Below, piece after piece: positions 16,101-22,185 of a stretch of DNA of 25,761 bases. Made by a program: the position numbers and the translations under genes. The stretch is from Trebonia sp. (GTDB taxonomy: Bacteria; Actinomycetota; Actinomycetes; Streptosporangiales; Streptosporangiaceae). The notes under the pieces were generated by a model, which ran no database searches, had not been told where the DNA came from, and saw only the letters and a list, made by a program, of their open reading frames with translations. How positions within the stretch are numbered: position 1 is the stretch's first letter; the number at the start of each line of letters is the position of its first letter. The stretch spans positions 1 through 25,761 of the forward strand of contig JASHPP010000452.1 of the NCBI GenBank assembly GCA_030038035.1, given 5' to 3'.

Positions 16101-16958
16101 GCCAATCCAGGGCCCGCCGCCGAACAGGCCGAGACCATGACCGGCTCAGCTCTCCTGGTGCTGGCCAGCGACCTCGACGTCATCGCGTCCAGCGGAATCG
16201 ACAAGACCGAGAGCGCCGCGGCCAAGACATGGCGCGTCATGGCCATCTGCACTGACTGGCACGTCGGCGTCGAGAGCGAGATCCTCAGCCGGCTTGACCC
16301 TGACCTTGGCCTGGCCGGCCTGACGGCGACCACCCTGCACGGGAAAGCGGTCCTGCTGCTGCTCGCCCACCGGACGAACCACGCTGGCGACCCGGACCCG
16401 GCCAGGCCGGCAGGGCACACCGGGCACACGGGGCACACCGGTGACGACCCTGTCTACCTCGACAAATGGCAGAGCAGGCTAGACCTTGGCCTGGCGGGAC
16501 GACATCCGCTGCTGCGGGTGCACATGCGCACCCCTGACCGGCCAGGGGCGACGCTTGAGGTCCTCGAATCGCTGCGAGAGGCCCTGCGGGACATGGCACC
16601 TGAGTCGCTGGGAGAACGCGACTGGAACGTCTGGTACGCCCGCGTCGCGGTCGCCCACGGCAATACCGGGCAGATCCAGCTCACGGTCCGCCTCGCCGCC
16701 GACCCCGCGATGACTTTGACCGCGGGCAAGTCGATAACCCAGTGGGGAATGCGCGAGTTCTCAAAGATCGAGCGTCAGGCCCTCGCGGCGGCAGCCAGGA
16801 AAATGGCAGCCGCAAAAGCCGCGGCCGGTTCCTCCGATTCCGGCCTCTACGCACCAGAAGACACCGTAATAAGCGTCGGCCTTGTCAACACGGTGGACCT
16901 TGCCCGCCCTCCCGGGGAGCGCGGCCGAGGGCGCGAAGCTCATGCGCGGCAACCGTGA
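13155..16958 (+). CDS. giant membrane protein of unknown function
   Basis: A ~1,267-residue protein that I do not recognise. Residues 1-~550 are predicted soluble and strand/helix mixed (for example TIRIDVDL near 55, then FSTLTVTDASGSPLVTLPGA). A central cluster of four hydrophobic helices spans ~555-666 (VLLMTVVLAFFIAA; VLAFVLTLFSAIQV; LIIASILPTVILAVALAF; IGAQLVLLRLWLLM), followed by basic residues. Residues ~670-1267 are again soluble and include a G-H-T tripeptide repeat at 1087-1096 and an Ala/Lys helix near the C-terminus. No Walker, protease or nuclease motif is obvious. The frame is open from 12888, but 12888-13154 has poor third-position GC, so ATG 13155 is preferred; ATG 13242 is also possible and neither has a clear Shine-Dalgarno. 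It is divergent from the STAND gene, with 341 nt between starts. The two may be partners, but position is the only evidence. Confidence 0.75.
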   Translation: MGQVLRAVSGTRAYQDAGTLQDIALRLEYMVSQITPEEFGWQDANYDRDSALGRELLFLIADNQWVRATSETIDITRSDAVDTTIRIDVDLDRITHEAFRGRVGQLWLPVLVLPPLHRRLPEPDPFSTLTVTDASGSPLVTLPGADVRHRVAAALTEIILNVQAWLPDAGDRGFSATRDHRLLLSAAIYRLLRSEHVPTNVLERKVPPRQAAEGHLPRIGRVRRELGELLADYSSLLARPATQNGDSAARDAASARRLTERAVMVLRAFAEAAIVVVLADRTHTPTVLTVTVPGRALHQAPERAAELAGPVTASARRWAGPGLRRWLHPTNWVLPRASLQIDLLLPSADADRLVQVNLPEGVSPDPSRPVNTRAELEVRTEQPRPIRQLSDLVAQLAGAGQDWPTPLSQSLADLAGAKAAAVRESLRDHRVGVAHGMPAITRKESTTRTREFRQRLDRLGLVLGDVSAAGLTPAARRELGDAWGSQDSQGPGGWLEVPMQRRTATETVNPDIVVARSRMIEDATQRATPTEARMQVHIAVTDSEYFSTSQFSGWMSVLLMTVVLAFFIAARALAQDVGGTQVSAEVLAFVLTLFSAIQVGRIERPDRSTVRGMLAPAGNPLIIASILPTVILAVALAFSRDADWGITWTGTCIGAQLVLLRLWLLMRRRALARGRQQTADRELPGGLTLYTDTPDYAHTDVLRSGWWRNTTADALMVGRQAYGYVVWQHAAPQTLRSLLQGGRPVTPANEQASWMPDWVRNGRALLRDRLQGARQAADGSSGAYPDDDSAAGNSVAGTSPLEHPANVLALQRSSTGGQSLTFAVFRDEPKADWQPAEVIKVALDPGRLAPADDVSGVIGVYIGLGRGQGLLPVSAHPVTMMLRAAARRRVTVLEVQLPLPAPEAAYTDLQWARVQLGLQDGDIKRLTPLLNDIHDLAAPASGRPHAGHHYPAANGTPPPALVIGVQTVAEGIPRILNPRPAVANPGPAAEQAETMTGSALLVLASDLDVIASSGIDKTESAAAKTWRVMAICTDWHVGVESEILSRLDPDLGLAGLTATTLHGKAVLLLLAHRTNHAGDPDPARPAGHTGHTGHTGDDPVYLDKWQSRLDLGLAGRHPLLRVHMRTPDRPGATLEVLESLREALRDMAPESLGERDWNVWYARVAVAHGNTGQIQLTVRLAADPAMTLTAGKSITQWGMREFSKIERQALAAAARKMAAAKAAAGSSDSGLYAPEDTVISVGLVNTVDLARPPGERGRGREAHARQP
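16413..16439 (+). repeat. three 9-nt tandem units encoding Gly-His-Thr
   Basis: gggcacacc, gggcacacg and gggcacacc follow each other in frame inside the giant membrane-protein gene, giving a flexible (GHT)3 stretch at residues 1087-1095. Copy number could vary between strains. Confidence 0.8.
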
Positions 16959-16980
16959 CACCGGCGGTCAGGGCGCGGCG

Positions 16981-17454
16981 TCAACCGAGGATGCCGGCCA
17001 GTTTGGTGACGACATTGGCCCAGCCTGAGCCGACCTGCCCGGCGACCTCGGGCAGCGCCGCGGCCAGCTCGTCAAGCCGCTCCTGAACCAGGATGAGCGT
17101 GGTTCCGCCGCCGGGGGCGTCGCGAAGCGTGATGGTCAGCCGGGAGTCGTAGACCGGCCCGTTTTCGCGGTCGGGCCCGGCGAAGCCCCAGCGCCAGACG
17201 ATCCGCCGATCGGGCACCAGCTCCAGGATCTGGCACTCGAAACCGCCGGCCGGTAGCCCGCCGTTCGCCTGCCAGACCCGGTACCGGCCGCCGACGCGCT
17301 CCTCCACCTCGACCCGGGTCACCTCGTAGCTGCCCGGCGCCAGCCAGCGGCCGATCAGCTCAGGTTCCAGCCAGGCGCGATAGACCTGGTGCGCGGACGC
17401 GGGCAGGGTGCGTTCGATCCGCACCACGTGCTGACTGCCGGTGAGTGCGCTCAC
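16981..17454 (-). CDS. SRPBCC/AHSA1-family protein
   Basis: A 157-residue START-like/AHSA1 domain protein. The N-terminus VVRIERTLPASAHQVYRAWL, then PELIGRWLAPGSYEV, is the classic AHSA1 opening strand and helix. The central VGGRYRVW and RLTITLRD strands and the C-terminal helix (GWANVVTKLAGILG) complete the cavity fold. Such proteins bind hydrophobic ligands and are often encoded with an ArsR repressor. The GTG start at 17452-17454 overlaps the arsR stop as GTGA, so translation is coupled. The longer frame to 17586 is antisense or overlapping DNA inside arsR and is not used. It would be regulated with arsR by the double operator upstream. The ligand is unknown. Confidence 0.88.
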   Translation of the reverse strand: MSALTGSQHVVRIERTLPASAHQVYRAWLEPELIGRWLAPGSYEVTRVEVEERVGGRYRVWQANGGLPAGGFECQILELVPDRRIVWRWGFAGPDRENGPVYDSRLTITLRDAPGGGTTLILVQERLDELAAALPEVAGQVGSGWANVVTKLAGILG

Positions 17455-17798
17455 TGCTGTTCCTCCGCTGCGGTCGAATCGTCGTCGAACAGGGCTTGCA
17501 TGGCAGCCAGCCGCTCGCTCCAGAAGCCCTCGTAGAAGCGCAGCCAGTCGAACGCCGGGGCGAGCGGTGCCGGTTCCAGACGGCACACGTGCTGCCGCCC
17601 GCTCACCCTGCGGTGCAACAGGCCCGCCCGCTCAAGAACCTGCACATGCTTCGATGCCGCTGCCAGCGACATCGCCAACGGCGCAGCCAGCTCCCCCACC
17701 GTCAGCTCGCCGTCGGCGAGCCGGCCGAGCATGTCGCGCCGTGCCTTACTGGCCAGGGCGTGAAACACCGCGTCCATGCCTGCCTGACCCTCAACCAT
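17451..17798 (-). CDS. ArsR-family transcriptional repressor
   Basis: A 115-residue winged helix-turn-helix regulator of the ArsR type that pairs with AHSA1 proteins. Residues ~8-80 cover FHALASKARRDMLGRLADGE, the recognition helix in MSLAAASKHVQVLERAGLL and a wing (RRVSGRQHVCRLEP). The extended C-terminus (FDWLRFYEGFWSERLAAMQA) is typical of this subgroup, and the metal-binding ELCV(C/G)D motif of arsenic sensors is absent, so the ligand is probably not a metal. The ATG at 17796-17798 lies inside an operator copy and 7 nt after a -10 hexamer, implying a leaderless mRNA; a start at 17834 would lie upstream of the predicted transcription start. Autoregulation is likely. Confidence 0.9.
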   Translation of the reverse strand: MVEGQAGMDAVFHALASKARRDMLGRLADGELTVGELAAPLAMSLAAASKHVQVLERAGLLHRRVSGRQHVCRLEPAPLAPAFDWLRFYEGFWSERLAAMQALFDDDSTAAEEQQ

Positions 17799-17806
17799 AC
17801 GGTTGA
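17791..17806. promoter_or_regulatory. ArsR operator copy 2 (downstream)
   Basis: TCAACC-ATAC-GGTTGA, an inverted repeat with 6-bp arms. It overlaps the edge of the -10 hexamer, the predicted transcription start and the arsR start codon. Confidence 0.6.
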
Positions 17807-17834
17807 TGGTAGCGATTCCCGCGACGATCGTCAA
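17806..17834 (-). promoter_or_regulatory. arsR promoter, leaderless
   Basis: On the minus strand TTGACG (17829-17834) is followed by exactly 17 nt and TACCAT (17806-17811). Seven nt later comes the arsR ATG at 17798, so transcription should start at or next to the start codon. Confidence 0.65.
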
Positions 17835-17846
17835 CCGATCGGTTGA
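17831..17846. promoter_or_regulatory. ArsR operator copy 1 (upstream)
   Basis: TCAACCGATCGGTTGA, a perfect 16-bp palindrome overlapping the -35 hexamer. Its arms are identical to those of copy 2, and the two copies start exactly 40 bp apart. Confidence 0.65.
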
Positions 17847-17867
17847 ATGAAACCGCCCGGCCCCTCG

Positions 17868-18998
17868 TCATCCGGTGGCGGCGACCGGTGAGATCACCGG
17901 GGTTCCTGACGCGGCTGGCGAAACGACCAGAGCATCGTCACCCAGCGGGCCGCCGCCCCACCCCCAGGGCGGGTCAGGGATCTTGCGGCGCAGCTCAGGG
18001 GCGATGTCGGACTGGAACAGCTCGAGGCTGGCCCGATGCTGCGCGCCGGTGAGGCCGCCGGCGTCGGCGTGCAGGTGCAGGACGGTGTGGCCGAGCTGCT
18101 CGTGGTAGCGGTGCACCTTGTCAATGACCTGAGCCGGGCTGCCGATCAGCGCCGACGACCGCTCGATGAAGTCCTCCAGGCTGGGGAAGACCGGCTGCAG
18201 CCCGAGGCGCTGCTGGAACGCCAGCTGCCTGGCAAAGACCGGCCGGTAGGCCTCGACGGCGTCCTGGGAATTGTGTGCCGAATAGTACCCGGCGGTCCCC
18301 GCGCCGACCGCGATAGCCGCGGGGTCGTGGCCATAGTGGGCCCAGCGCTCGCGGTAATAGCGGACCAGCTCGGCGTACGGGTCGATCGGGTTCGTCACGT
18401 TGGCTGAGAACAGCGGGTCGCCGTATCGGGCCGCGAGGTCGACCGACGCCTTGCTGGTGGCGCTGCCATGCCAGATGCGGATCGGGCGCTGCAGCGGCCG
18501 CGGCCACACCTCGGCCTCGTGCAGCGGCGGACGGAACTTCGTGTCGTAGGTGATCTTGTTGTGCCGCCACAGCCGCCGGAACACCTCATAGGACTCGGCG
18601 TTGCGGTCCCACTGGTCCCCGGGCGTGACGTGGAACAGCTCCCGCTGCGCGGCACCGTTGCCCTTGCCGATGATGAGCTCAAGGCGCCCGCCGGAGAGCT
18701 GGTCGAGGGTGGCGTAGTCCTCAAAGGCGCGCACCGGGTCAAGCAGGGACAGCGTCGTCACGGCGGTGAACAGGCGGATCCGCCTCGTCAGGGCGGCGAT
18801 ATGGCTGAGCACCACGGTCGGCGACGAGGAGACGAACGGCCGCTCGTGCCGCTCCCCTACACCGAACCCGTCGAAGCCGAGTTCTTCGGCGAGCAGGGCG
18901 CTGTCGAGCACCTCCCTGAACCGCTCGCGCGTGGACTTCTGCGCGCCGGTGAACGGGTCGGGGGCGTGGACGATGAGCGTGATCGTGATGAACCTCAT
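17868..18998 (-). CDS. LLM-class flavin-dependent oxidoreductase
   Basis: A 376-residue luciferase-like monooxygenase. The opening strand MRFITITLIVH and helix FREVLDSALLAEELGFDGFG, then VGERHERPFVSSSPTVVLSH, are typical of the bacterial-luciferase superfamily (the G-E-R/H-H region lies near the flavin). The motif EDYATLDQLSGGRLELIIGKG is the characteristic flavin-phosphate loop. The C-terminal ~25 residues (after PDPPWGWGGG) are a low-complexity tail. The ATG overlaps the stop of the upstream monooxygenase gene (ATGA at 18995-18998), so the two are translationally coupled. Such pairs act in the oxidation of sulfonates, sulfides or chelators and need a separate flavin reductase, which is not in this window. 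The substrate is unknown. Confidence 0.9.
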   Translation of the reverse strand: MRFITITLIVHAPDPFTGAQKSTRERFREVLDSALLAEELGFDGFGVGERHERPFVSSSPTVVLSHIAALTRRIRLFTAVTTLSLLDPVRAFEDYATLDQLSGGRLELIIGKGNGAAQRELFHVTPGDQWDRNAESYEVFRRLWRHNKITYDTKFRPPLHEAEVWPRPLQRPIRIWHGSATSKASVDLAARYGDPLFSANVTNPIDPYAELVRYYRERWAHYGHDPAAIAVGAGTAGYYSAHNSQDAVEAYRPVFARQLAFQQRLGLQPVFPSLEDFIERSSALIGSPAQVIDKVHRYHEQLGHTVLHLHADAGGLTGAQHRASLELFQSDIAPELRRKIPDPPWGWGGGPLGDDALVVSPAASGTPVISPVAATG

Positions 18999-20389
18999 GA
19001 GACGGCGCTCGCGGCCACGTGCCTGCCCTGCCGTCCCGTCTCGTCCGGCCGTCCCAGCGGGGCAAGGCCGAGGTGGTCGCGCAGCGTGCTGCCGGTGTAG
19101 TCGGCCCGGAAGACGCCACGCTCCTGGAGCAGCGGCACGACGTTGTCGACGAAGGGCGCCAGGCCGTCCGGGGTGATGTGCGGGACCAGGATGTACCCGT
19201 CGGCTGCGTCGGCCTGCACGAACTCGTTGATGATCCGCGCCACGGTCTCCGGCGAGCCGACGAACGACTGGCGGCCGGTGACCTCGATCACGACTTCGCG
19301 GGCCGAGAGCTTGCCTTCCGCGGCCCTAGCGCGCCACTCGCTGGCCAGGCCGACCGGGTCCTTGGCGAACTGCCGCACGCTGGCGCGGCCCTTGGAGATG
19401 AGGTTGTCGCTGACAACCGGGTCGAACTCGGGCAGCGGCCCGTCGACGTCGAAGCCGGGCAGTTCTGTGTTCCACAGCTGCTCGATCAAGCGCAGCGCGG
19501 TCTGCGGCGAGACCTGCGCCCGGCGCACCTGGCGGGCGACCTGCGCCGCCTCGGCGTCGGTGTCGGCGAGCACGAACGTGGCGGCGGGCAGGATCAGCAG
19601 CTGGTCCCTGGTGCGGCCGTACTTGGCCAGGCGGCCCTTCACGTCGGCGTAGAAGGCCTGGCCCGCCGCAAGCGTGGAGTGCCTTGAGAAGATCGCGTCG
19701 GCCGAGGAGGCGGCGAAGTCGCGGCCCTGGTCGGAGTCGCCTGCCTGGAAGACCACCGGCCGCCCCTGCGGGCTGCGGGGAACGTTGAACTGGCCCGCGA
19801 TGTCGAAGAACGCGTCCTTGTGCGTGAAGGCGCCGGGAGCCGGAGCGGCCAGGAACCGGCCGTCCTGCTTGTCAGCGATGATCTCGTCGCCGTGCCAGGA
19901 GTCCCACAGCTCCGTCGCGGTCCGCAGGAACGTGCGCGCGCGCTCATAGCGGTCGCCCTGGGCCAGGTAGCCGCCGCGCCGGAAGTTCTCACCGGTGAAG
20001 GCGTCCCAGCTGGTCACGACGTTCCAGGCGGCGCGGCCGCCGGACAGGTGGTCCAGGGTGGCGAACTGGCGGGCCACCTCGTACGGCTCGTTGAACGTCG
20101 AGTTGATGGTTCCGGTGAGGCCGAGGTGGCCGGTGACCGCCGCCAGCGCGGCGAGGACGGTGAAGGTGTCCGGCCGGCCGACCACGTCCAGGTCGTAGAT
20201 CAGCCCGTTCTGCTCGCGAAGGCGCAGCCCCTCGGCGAGGAACATGAAGTCGAACTTGCCCCGCTCCGCGGTCTGGGCGAAGCGGACGAACGAGTCGAAC
20301 TCGATGTGGCTGCCAGCTGCCGGATCGCTCCACACTGTCGTGTTGTTCACACCGGGGAAGTGGGCGGCCAGGTGGATCTGCTTTGTCAT
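18995..20389 (-). CDS. NtaA/SnaA/DszA-family FMN-dependent monooxygenase
   Basis: A 464-residue enzyme of the nitrilotriacetate-monooxygenase branch of the luciferase superfamily; the length is normal for the family. Diagnostic segments are the N-terminal IHLAAHFPGVNNTTVWSDPA, FDSFVRFAQTAERGKFDFMF, then LAEG, the loop EPYEVARQFATLDHLSGGRA with AWNVVTS, and GRPVVFQAGDSDQGRDFAA. Members use FMNH2 from a partner reductase and O2 to cleave C-S or C-N bonds in sulfur heterocycles, pristinamycin precursors or aminopolycarboxylates. The ATG at 20387-20389 has only a weak GAGGA about 10 nt upstream. It is the first gene of a two-gene operon; its upstream region is the AT-rich operator-like stretch at 20453-20507. 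Confidence 0.9.
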   Translation of the reverse strand: MTKQIHLAAHFPGVNNTTVWSDPAAGSHIEFDSFVRFAQTAERGKFDFMFLAEGLRLREQNGLIYDLDVVGRPDTFTVLAALAAVTGHLGLTGTINSTFNEPYEVARQFATLDHLSGGRAAWNVVTSWDAFTGENFRRGGYLAQGDRYERARTFLRTATELWDSWHGDEIIADKQDGRFLAAPAPGAFTHKDAFFDIAGQFNVPRSPQGRPVVFQAGDSDQGRDFAASSADAIFSRHSTLAAGQAFYADVKGRLAKYGRTRDQLLILPAATFVLADTDAEAAQVARQVRRAQVSPQTALRLIEQLWNTELPGFDVDGPLPEFDPVVSDNLISKGRASVRQFAKDPVGLASEWRARAAEGKLSAREVVIEVTGRQSFVGSPETVARIINEFVQADAADGYILVPHITPDGLAPFVDNVVPLLQERGVFRADYTGSTLRDHLGLAPLGRPDETGRQGRHVAASAVS

Positions 20390-20452
20390 GACTGGTGTCC
20401 TCGGCTCCGTTGGTCAGGCGGCGGCGCGTCCGCCTTGGCTAACGGAACGGCG

Positions 20453-20507
20453 ATCGTTAATATTCCCTATATTCTTGATTGAATTTAACGATTAATGTGC
20501 TTACTGT
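20453..20507 (+). promoter_or_regulatory. AT-rich divergent control region with inverted repeats and a promoter
   Basis: ATCGTTAA (20453-20460) and TTAACGAT (20485-20492) form an inverted repeat, with a second one (AATAT-tccct-ATATT, 20459-20473) nested at its left. On the plus strand TTGAAT (20479-20484), 17 nt and TACTGT (20502-20507) form a good promoter whose start falls on the GTG at 20514. The right arm lies between -35 and -10, as expected for a repressor site. This is among the most AT-rich stretches of the window. Confidence 0.55.
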
Positions 20508-20513
20508 GGAGCC

Positions 20514-20897
20514 GTGACCGACATCCGACCGCTCCATCTCGCTGTCGCGCTCGACGGCGCCGGGTGGCACCCCGCTGCCTGGCGCGAGCCGGACGCCTCC
20601 CCCGACCGGCTGTTCACCGCCGCCTACTGGGCCGACCTCGCCGCCGAAGCCGAGCACGGGCTGCTCGACTTCATCACGATCGAGGACTCGCTCGGCCTGC
20701 AGTCGGCGCGCTACGACGGGCCTGACCCCCGGACCGACCAGGTGCGCGGCCGTCTGGACGCCGTCTTGATCGCCAGCCGGATCGCGCCGCTGACAAGCAA
20801 CATCGGGCTCGTGCCGACCGCCACGGTCACGCACTTCGCGCCCGGCGTGCGCGTCATCGACCAGGAAGCCAGGCAGGTCTCCGAAGCAGTCGGCTGA
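20514..20897 (+). pseudogene. truncated LLM-class monooxygenase (N-terminal third only)
   Basis: A 127-codon frame starting with GTG at 20514. Residues 1-~105 are a clean luciferase-superfamily N-terminus (LHLAVALDGAGWHPAAWREP, then LLDFITIEDSLGLQ, then IGLVPTATVTH). Full-length relatives are 350-450 residues and continue with a flavin-binding S-x-G-R-A/G segment. Here homology breaks off after T-V-T-H, and 20 unrelated residues lead to a TGA. No continuation is found downstream, where an IS3-like end begins at about 20999, so a deletion linked to mobile-element activity is likely. The promoter and leaderless start remain intact. The product could not bind flavin normally. Confidence 0.75.
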
Positions 20898-20998
20898 AGC
20901 GAATCCATGCCATCCGTGTCTTCCGGTGTCGTCCGCCAAGAGCATGGGATCGGCGTTTCGCCAGCGGCTAGGGACCGGGTCCGGTGTTGGCTTGTACC

Positions 20999-21136
20999 TG
21001 GGCCGCCCCGAGCTTTCCGGACAGCGGAATTGGAGCTGATTCATGCTGCACGCTGCCGGTTCAGTACTCGTCGTGGACTTCTTGCGGAGTCCGGTAGCCG
21101 AAGTTCTCGCGCGACTTCCGCGATGGCGCGAGAACT
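20999..21136 (-). mobile_element. remnant of an IS3-like insertion sequence end
   Basis: On the minus strand a frame ends SRENFGYRTPQEVHDEY followed by TGA at 21061-21063; the Y-R-T-P-x-E-V tail is the usual C-terminus of IS3-family transposases. About 60 nt past the stop the sequence ends in CTCGGGGCGGCCCA (boundary near 20999), similar to IS3-type terminal repeats that begin TG and end CA. The rest of the transposase is missing. The boundary toward the integrase (about 21136) is approximate. Confidence 0.5.
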
Positions 21137-21162
21137 CTCGACTGCCCCGAAGGCCATCACGG

Positions 21163-21979
21163 GCGATGACCCAGGAGCAAGCTGGCGCACTGCTCGCTAG
21201 CGTGACCGGCACCGTGACCCGCCATTGCGATGTAGTCGTGATCGGCAAGTATCGGAACGCCGCCACACATGCGACCAGCCGCGAAGGGGATCTTGCCTGT
21301 GGCACTAAGCCGAGCAAGGATGCCACGATCACGCGCCTGGCCTCTGACCTCACTGACTTAACGTGCCGGTCGTGCCGCTCTCGGCTGGGATTCGACGGCG
21401 GAACGGAAGATCCGGGTCGCCTGGTAGCACTGGTCGTGCTCGCCATCACCCTTGGCCTGCGCCCCGGTGACCTCCGCGCACCGCGATGGGACCACCTCGA
21501 TCTCACGGCTGGCATCGTCCACGTCTGGCGGTCGGCTCGGCGCAACGGCGACACGAAGACGCCCGCAGTCACGCCGCACGCTCAAGCTGTCGAAGCGCGT
21601 CGTCACCGCCCTGCAGGAGCACGAGAGACTCCAGGACAAAGAGCGGCATGAGGCAGCCGAGCAATGGCAGGAGCACGGCCTAGTGTTCTGCAACCAGGAC
21701 GGCTCGCCCTACAGCCGCTGGGCTCTCAACTGGCGGTTCAGCAAGCTCACCCAGGAAGCCGGGCTCGGCCACTGGGACGCTCACGAGGCACGGCACACTG
21801 CGGTCTCGATCATGAGCCGTAACGGTGTGCCCATCCAGGAGATCGCCGACACTGTCGGCCATAGGTCCACGCACGTAACCGAGACCGTCTACCGGCACGT
21901 GATCGTGCCCGCCATCCGCGGAGGCGCCGCCGTGATGGATGACATCTTCGGCGCCGAGGCGACAAACAGGGCCGGATAG
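21163..21979 (+). pseudogene. frameshifted tyrosine recombinase (phage/ICE integrase)
   Basis: The C-terminal catalytic half of an integrase split over two frames. The first frame has MTQEQAGALLAS and LVALVVLAITLGLRPGDLRA (with the box I Arg), then HVWRSARRNGDTKTP. The second resumes at about 21565 with QSRRTLKLSKRVVTALQEHE and runs to a TAG at 21977-21979. One extra C in the CCC at 21562-21564 explains the shift. All catalytic residues survive across the break: Arg, H-E-A-R, V-G-H and the Tyr in TETVYRHV. About 210 nt (21199-21408) encode an extra Cys-containing segment absent from normal integrases. The N-terminal arm-binding domain is missing, lost at the IS-like boundary. It lies 59 nt from tRNA-Ala, its probable target. 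It is inactive unless the frameshift is a sequencing error or is bypassed. Confidence 0.8.
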
Positions 21980-21989
21980 TCCGCCGCCG

Positions 21990-22009
21990 TTGTCACTTGA
22001 TTGGTCACT
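21990..22009 (+). repeat. direct repeats, possible integrase arm-type sites
   Basis: TTGTCACT (21990-21997) and TTGGTCACT (22001-22009) lie between the integrase stop and the tRNA gene, where arm-binding sites of integrative elements are often found. Confidence 0.35.
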
Positions 22010-22038
22010 AGTTATCGAACATAGGTCCGGAAAACCGG

Positions 22039-22112
22039 TGGAGCTGAGGGGATTTGAACCCCTGACCCCCTCGATGCGAACGAGGTGCGCTACCGGACTG
22101 CGCTACAGCCCC
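22039..22112 (-). tRNA. tRNA-Ala (anticodon CGC)
   Basis: A complete 74-nt cloverleaf: acceptor GGGGCTG pairs with CAGCTCC with the G3-U70 wobble that identifies alanine tRNAs, discriminator A73, anticodon stem CCTCG/CGAGG around the loop TTCGCAT (anticodon CGC, codon GCG), 5-nt variable loop, and T arm AGGGG-TTCAAAT-CCCCT. CCA is not encoded. Upstream on the minus strand TACGCT (22126-22131) is a possible -10. Immediately past the 3' end is a short CCGG-TTTT-CCGG hairpin (22027-22038). The 3' end faces the integrase remnant, the usual arrangement for an integration target. Confidence 0.95.
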
Positions 22113-22185
22113 TGGAACGCCAGTCAGCGTAGCAAATGCCGGGACTTCCCGCTCACCGGCGACCATGCAGGCCGCGGAGGACCGC

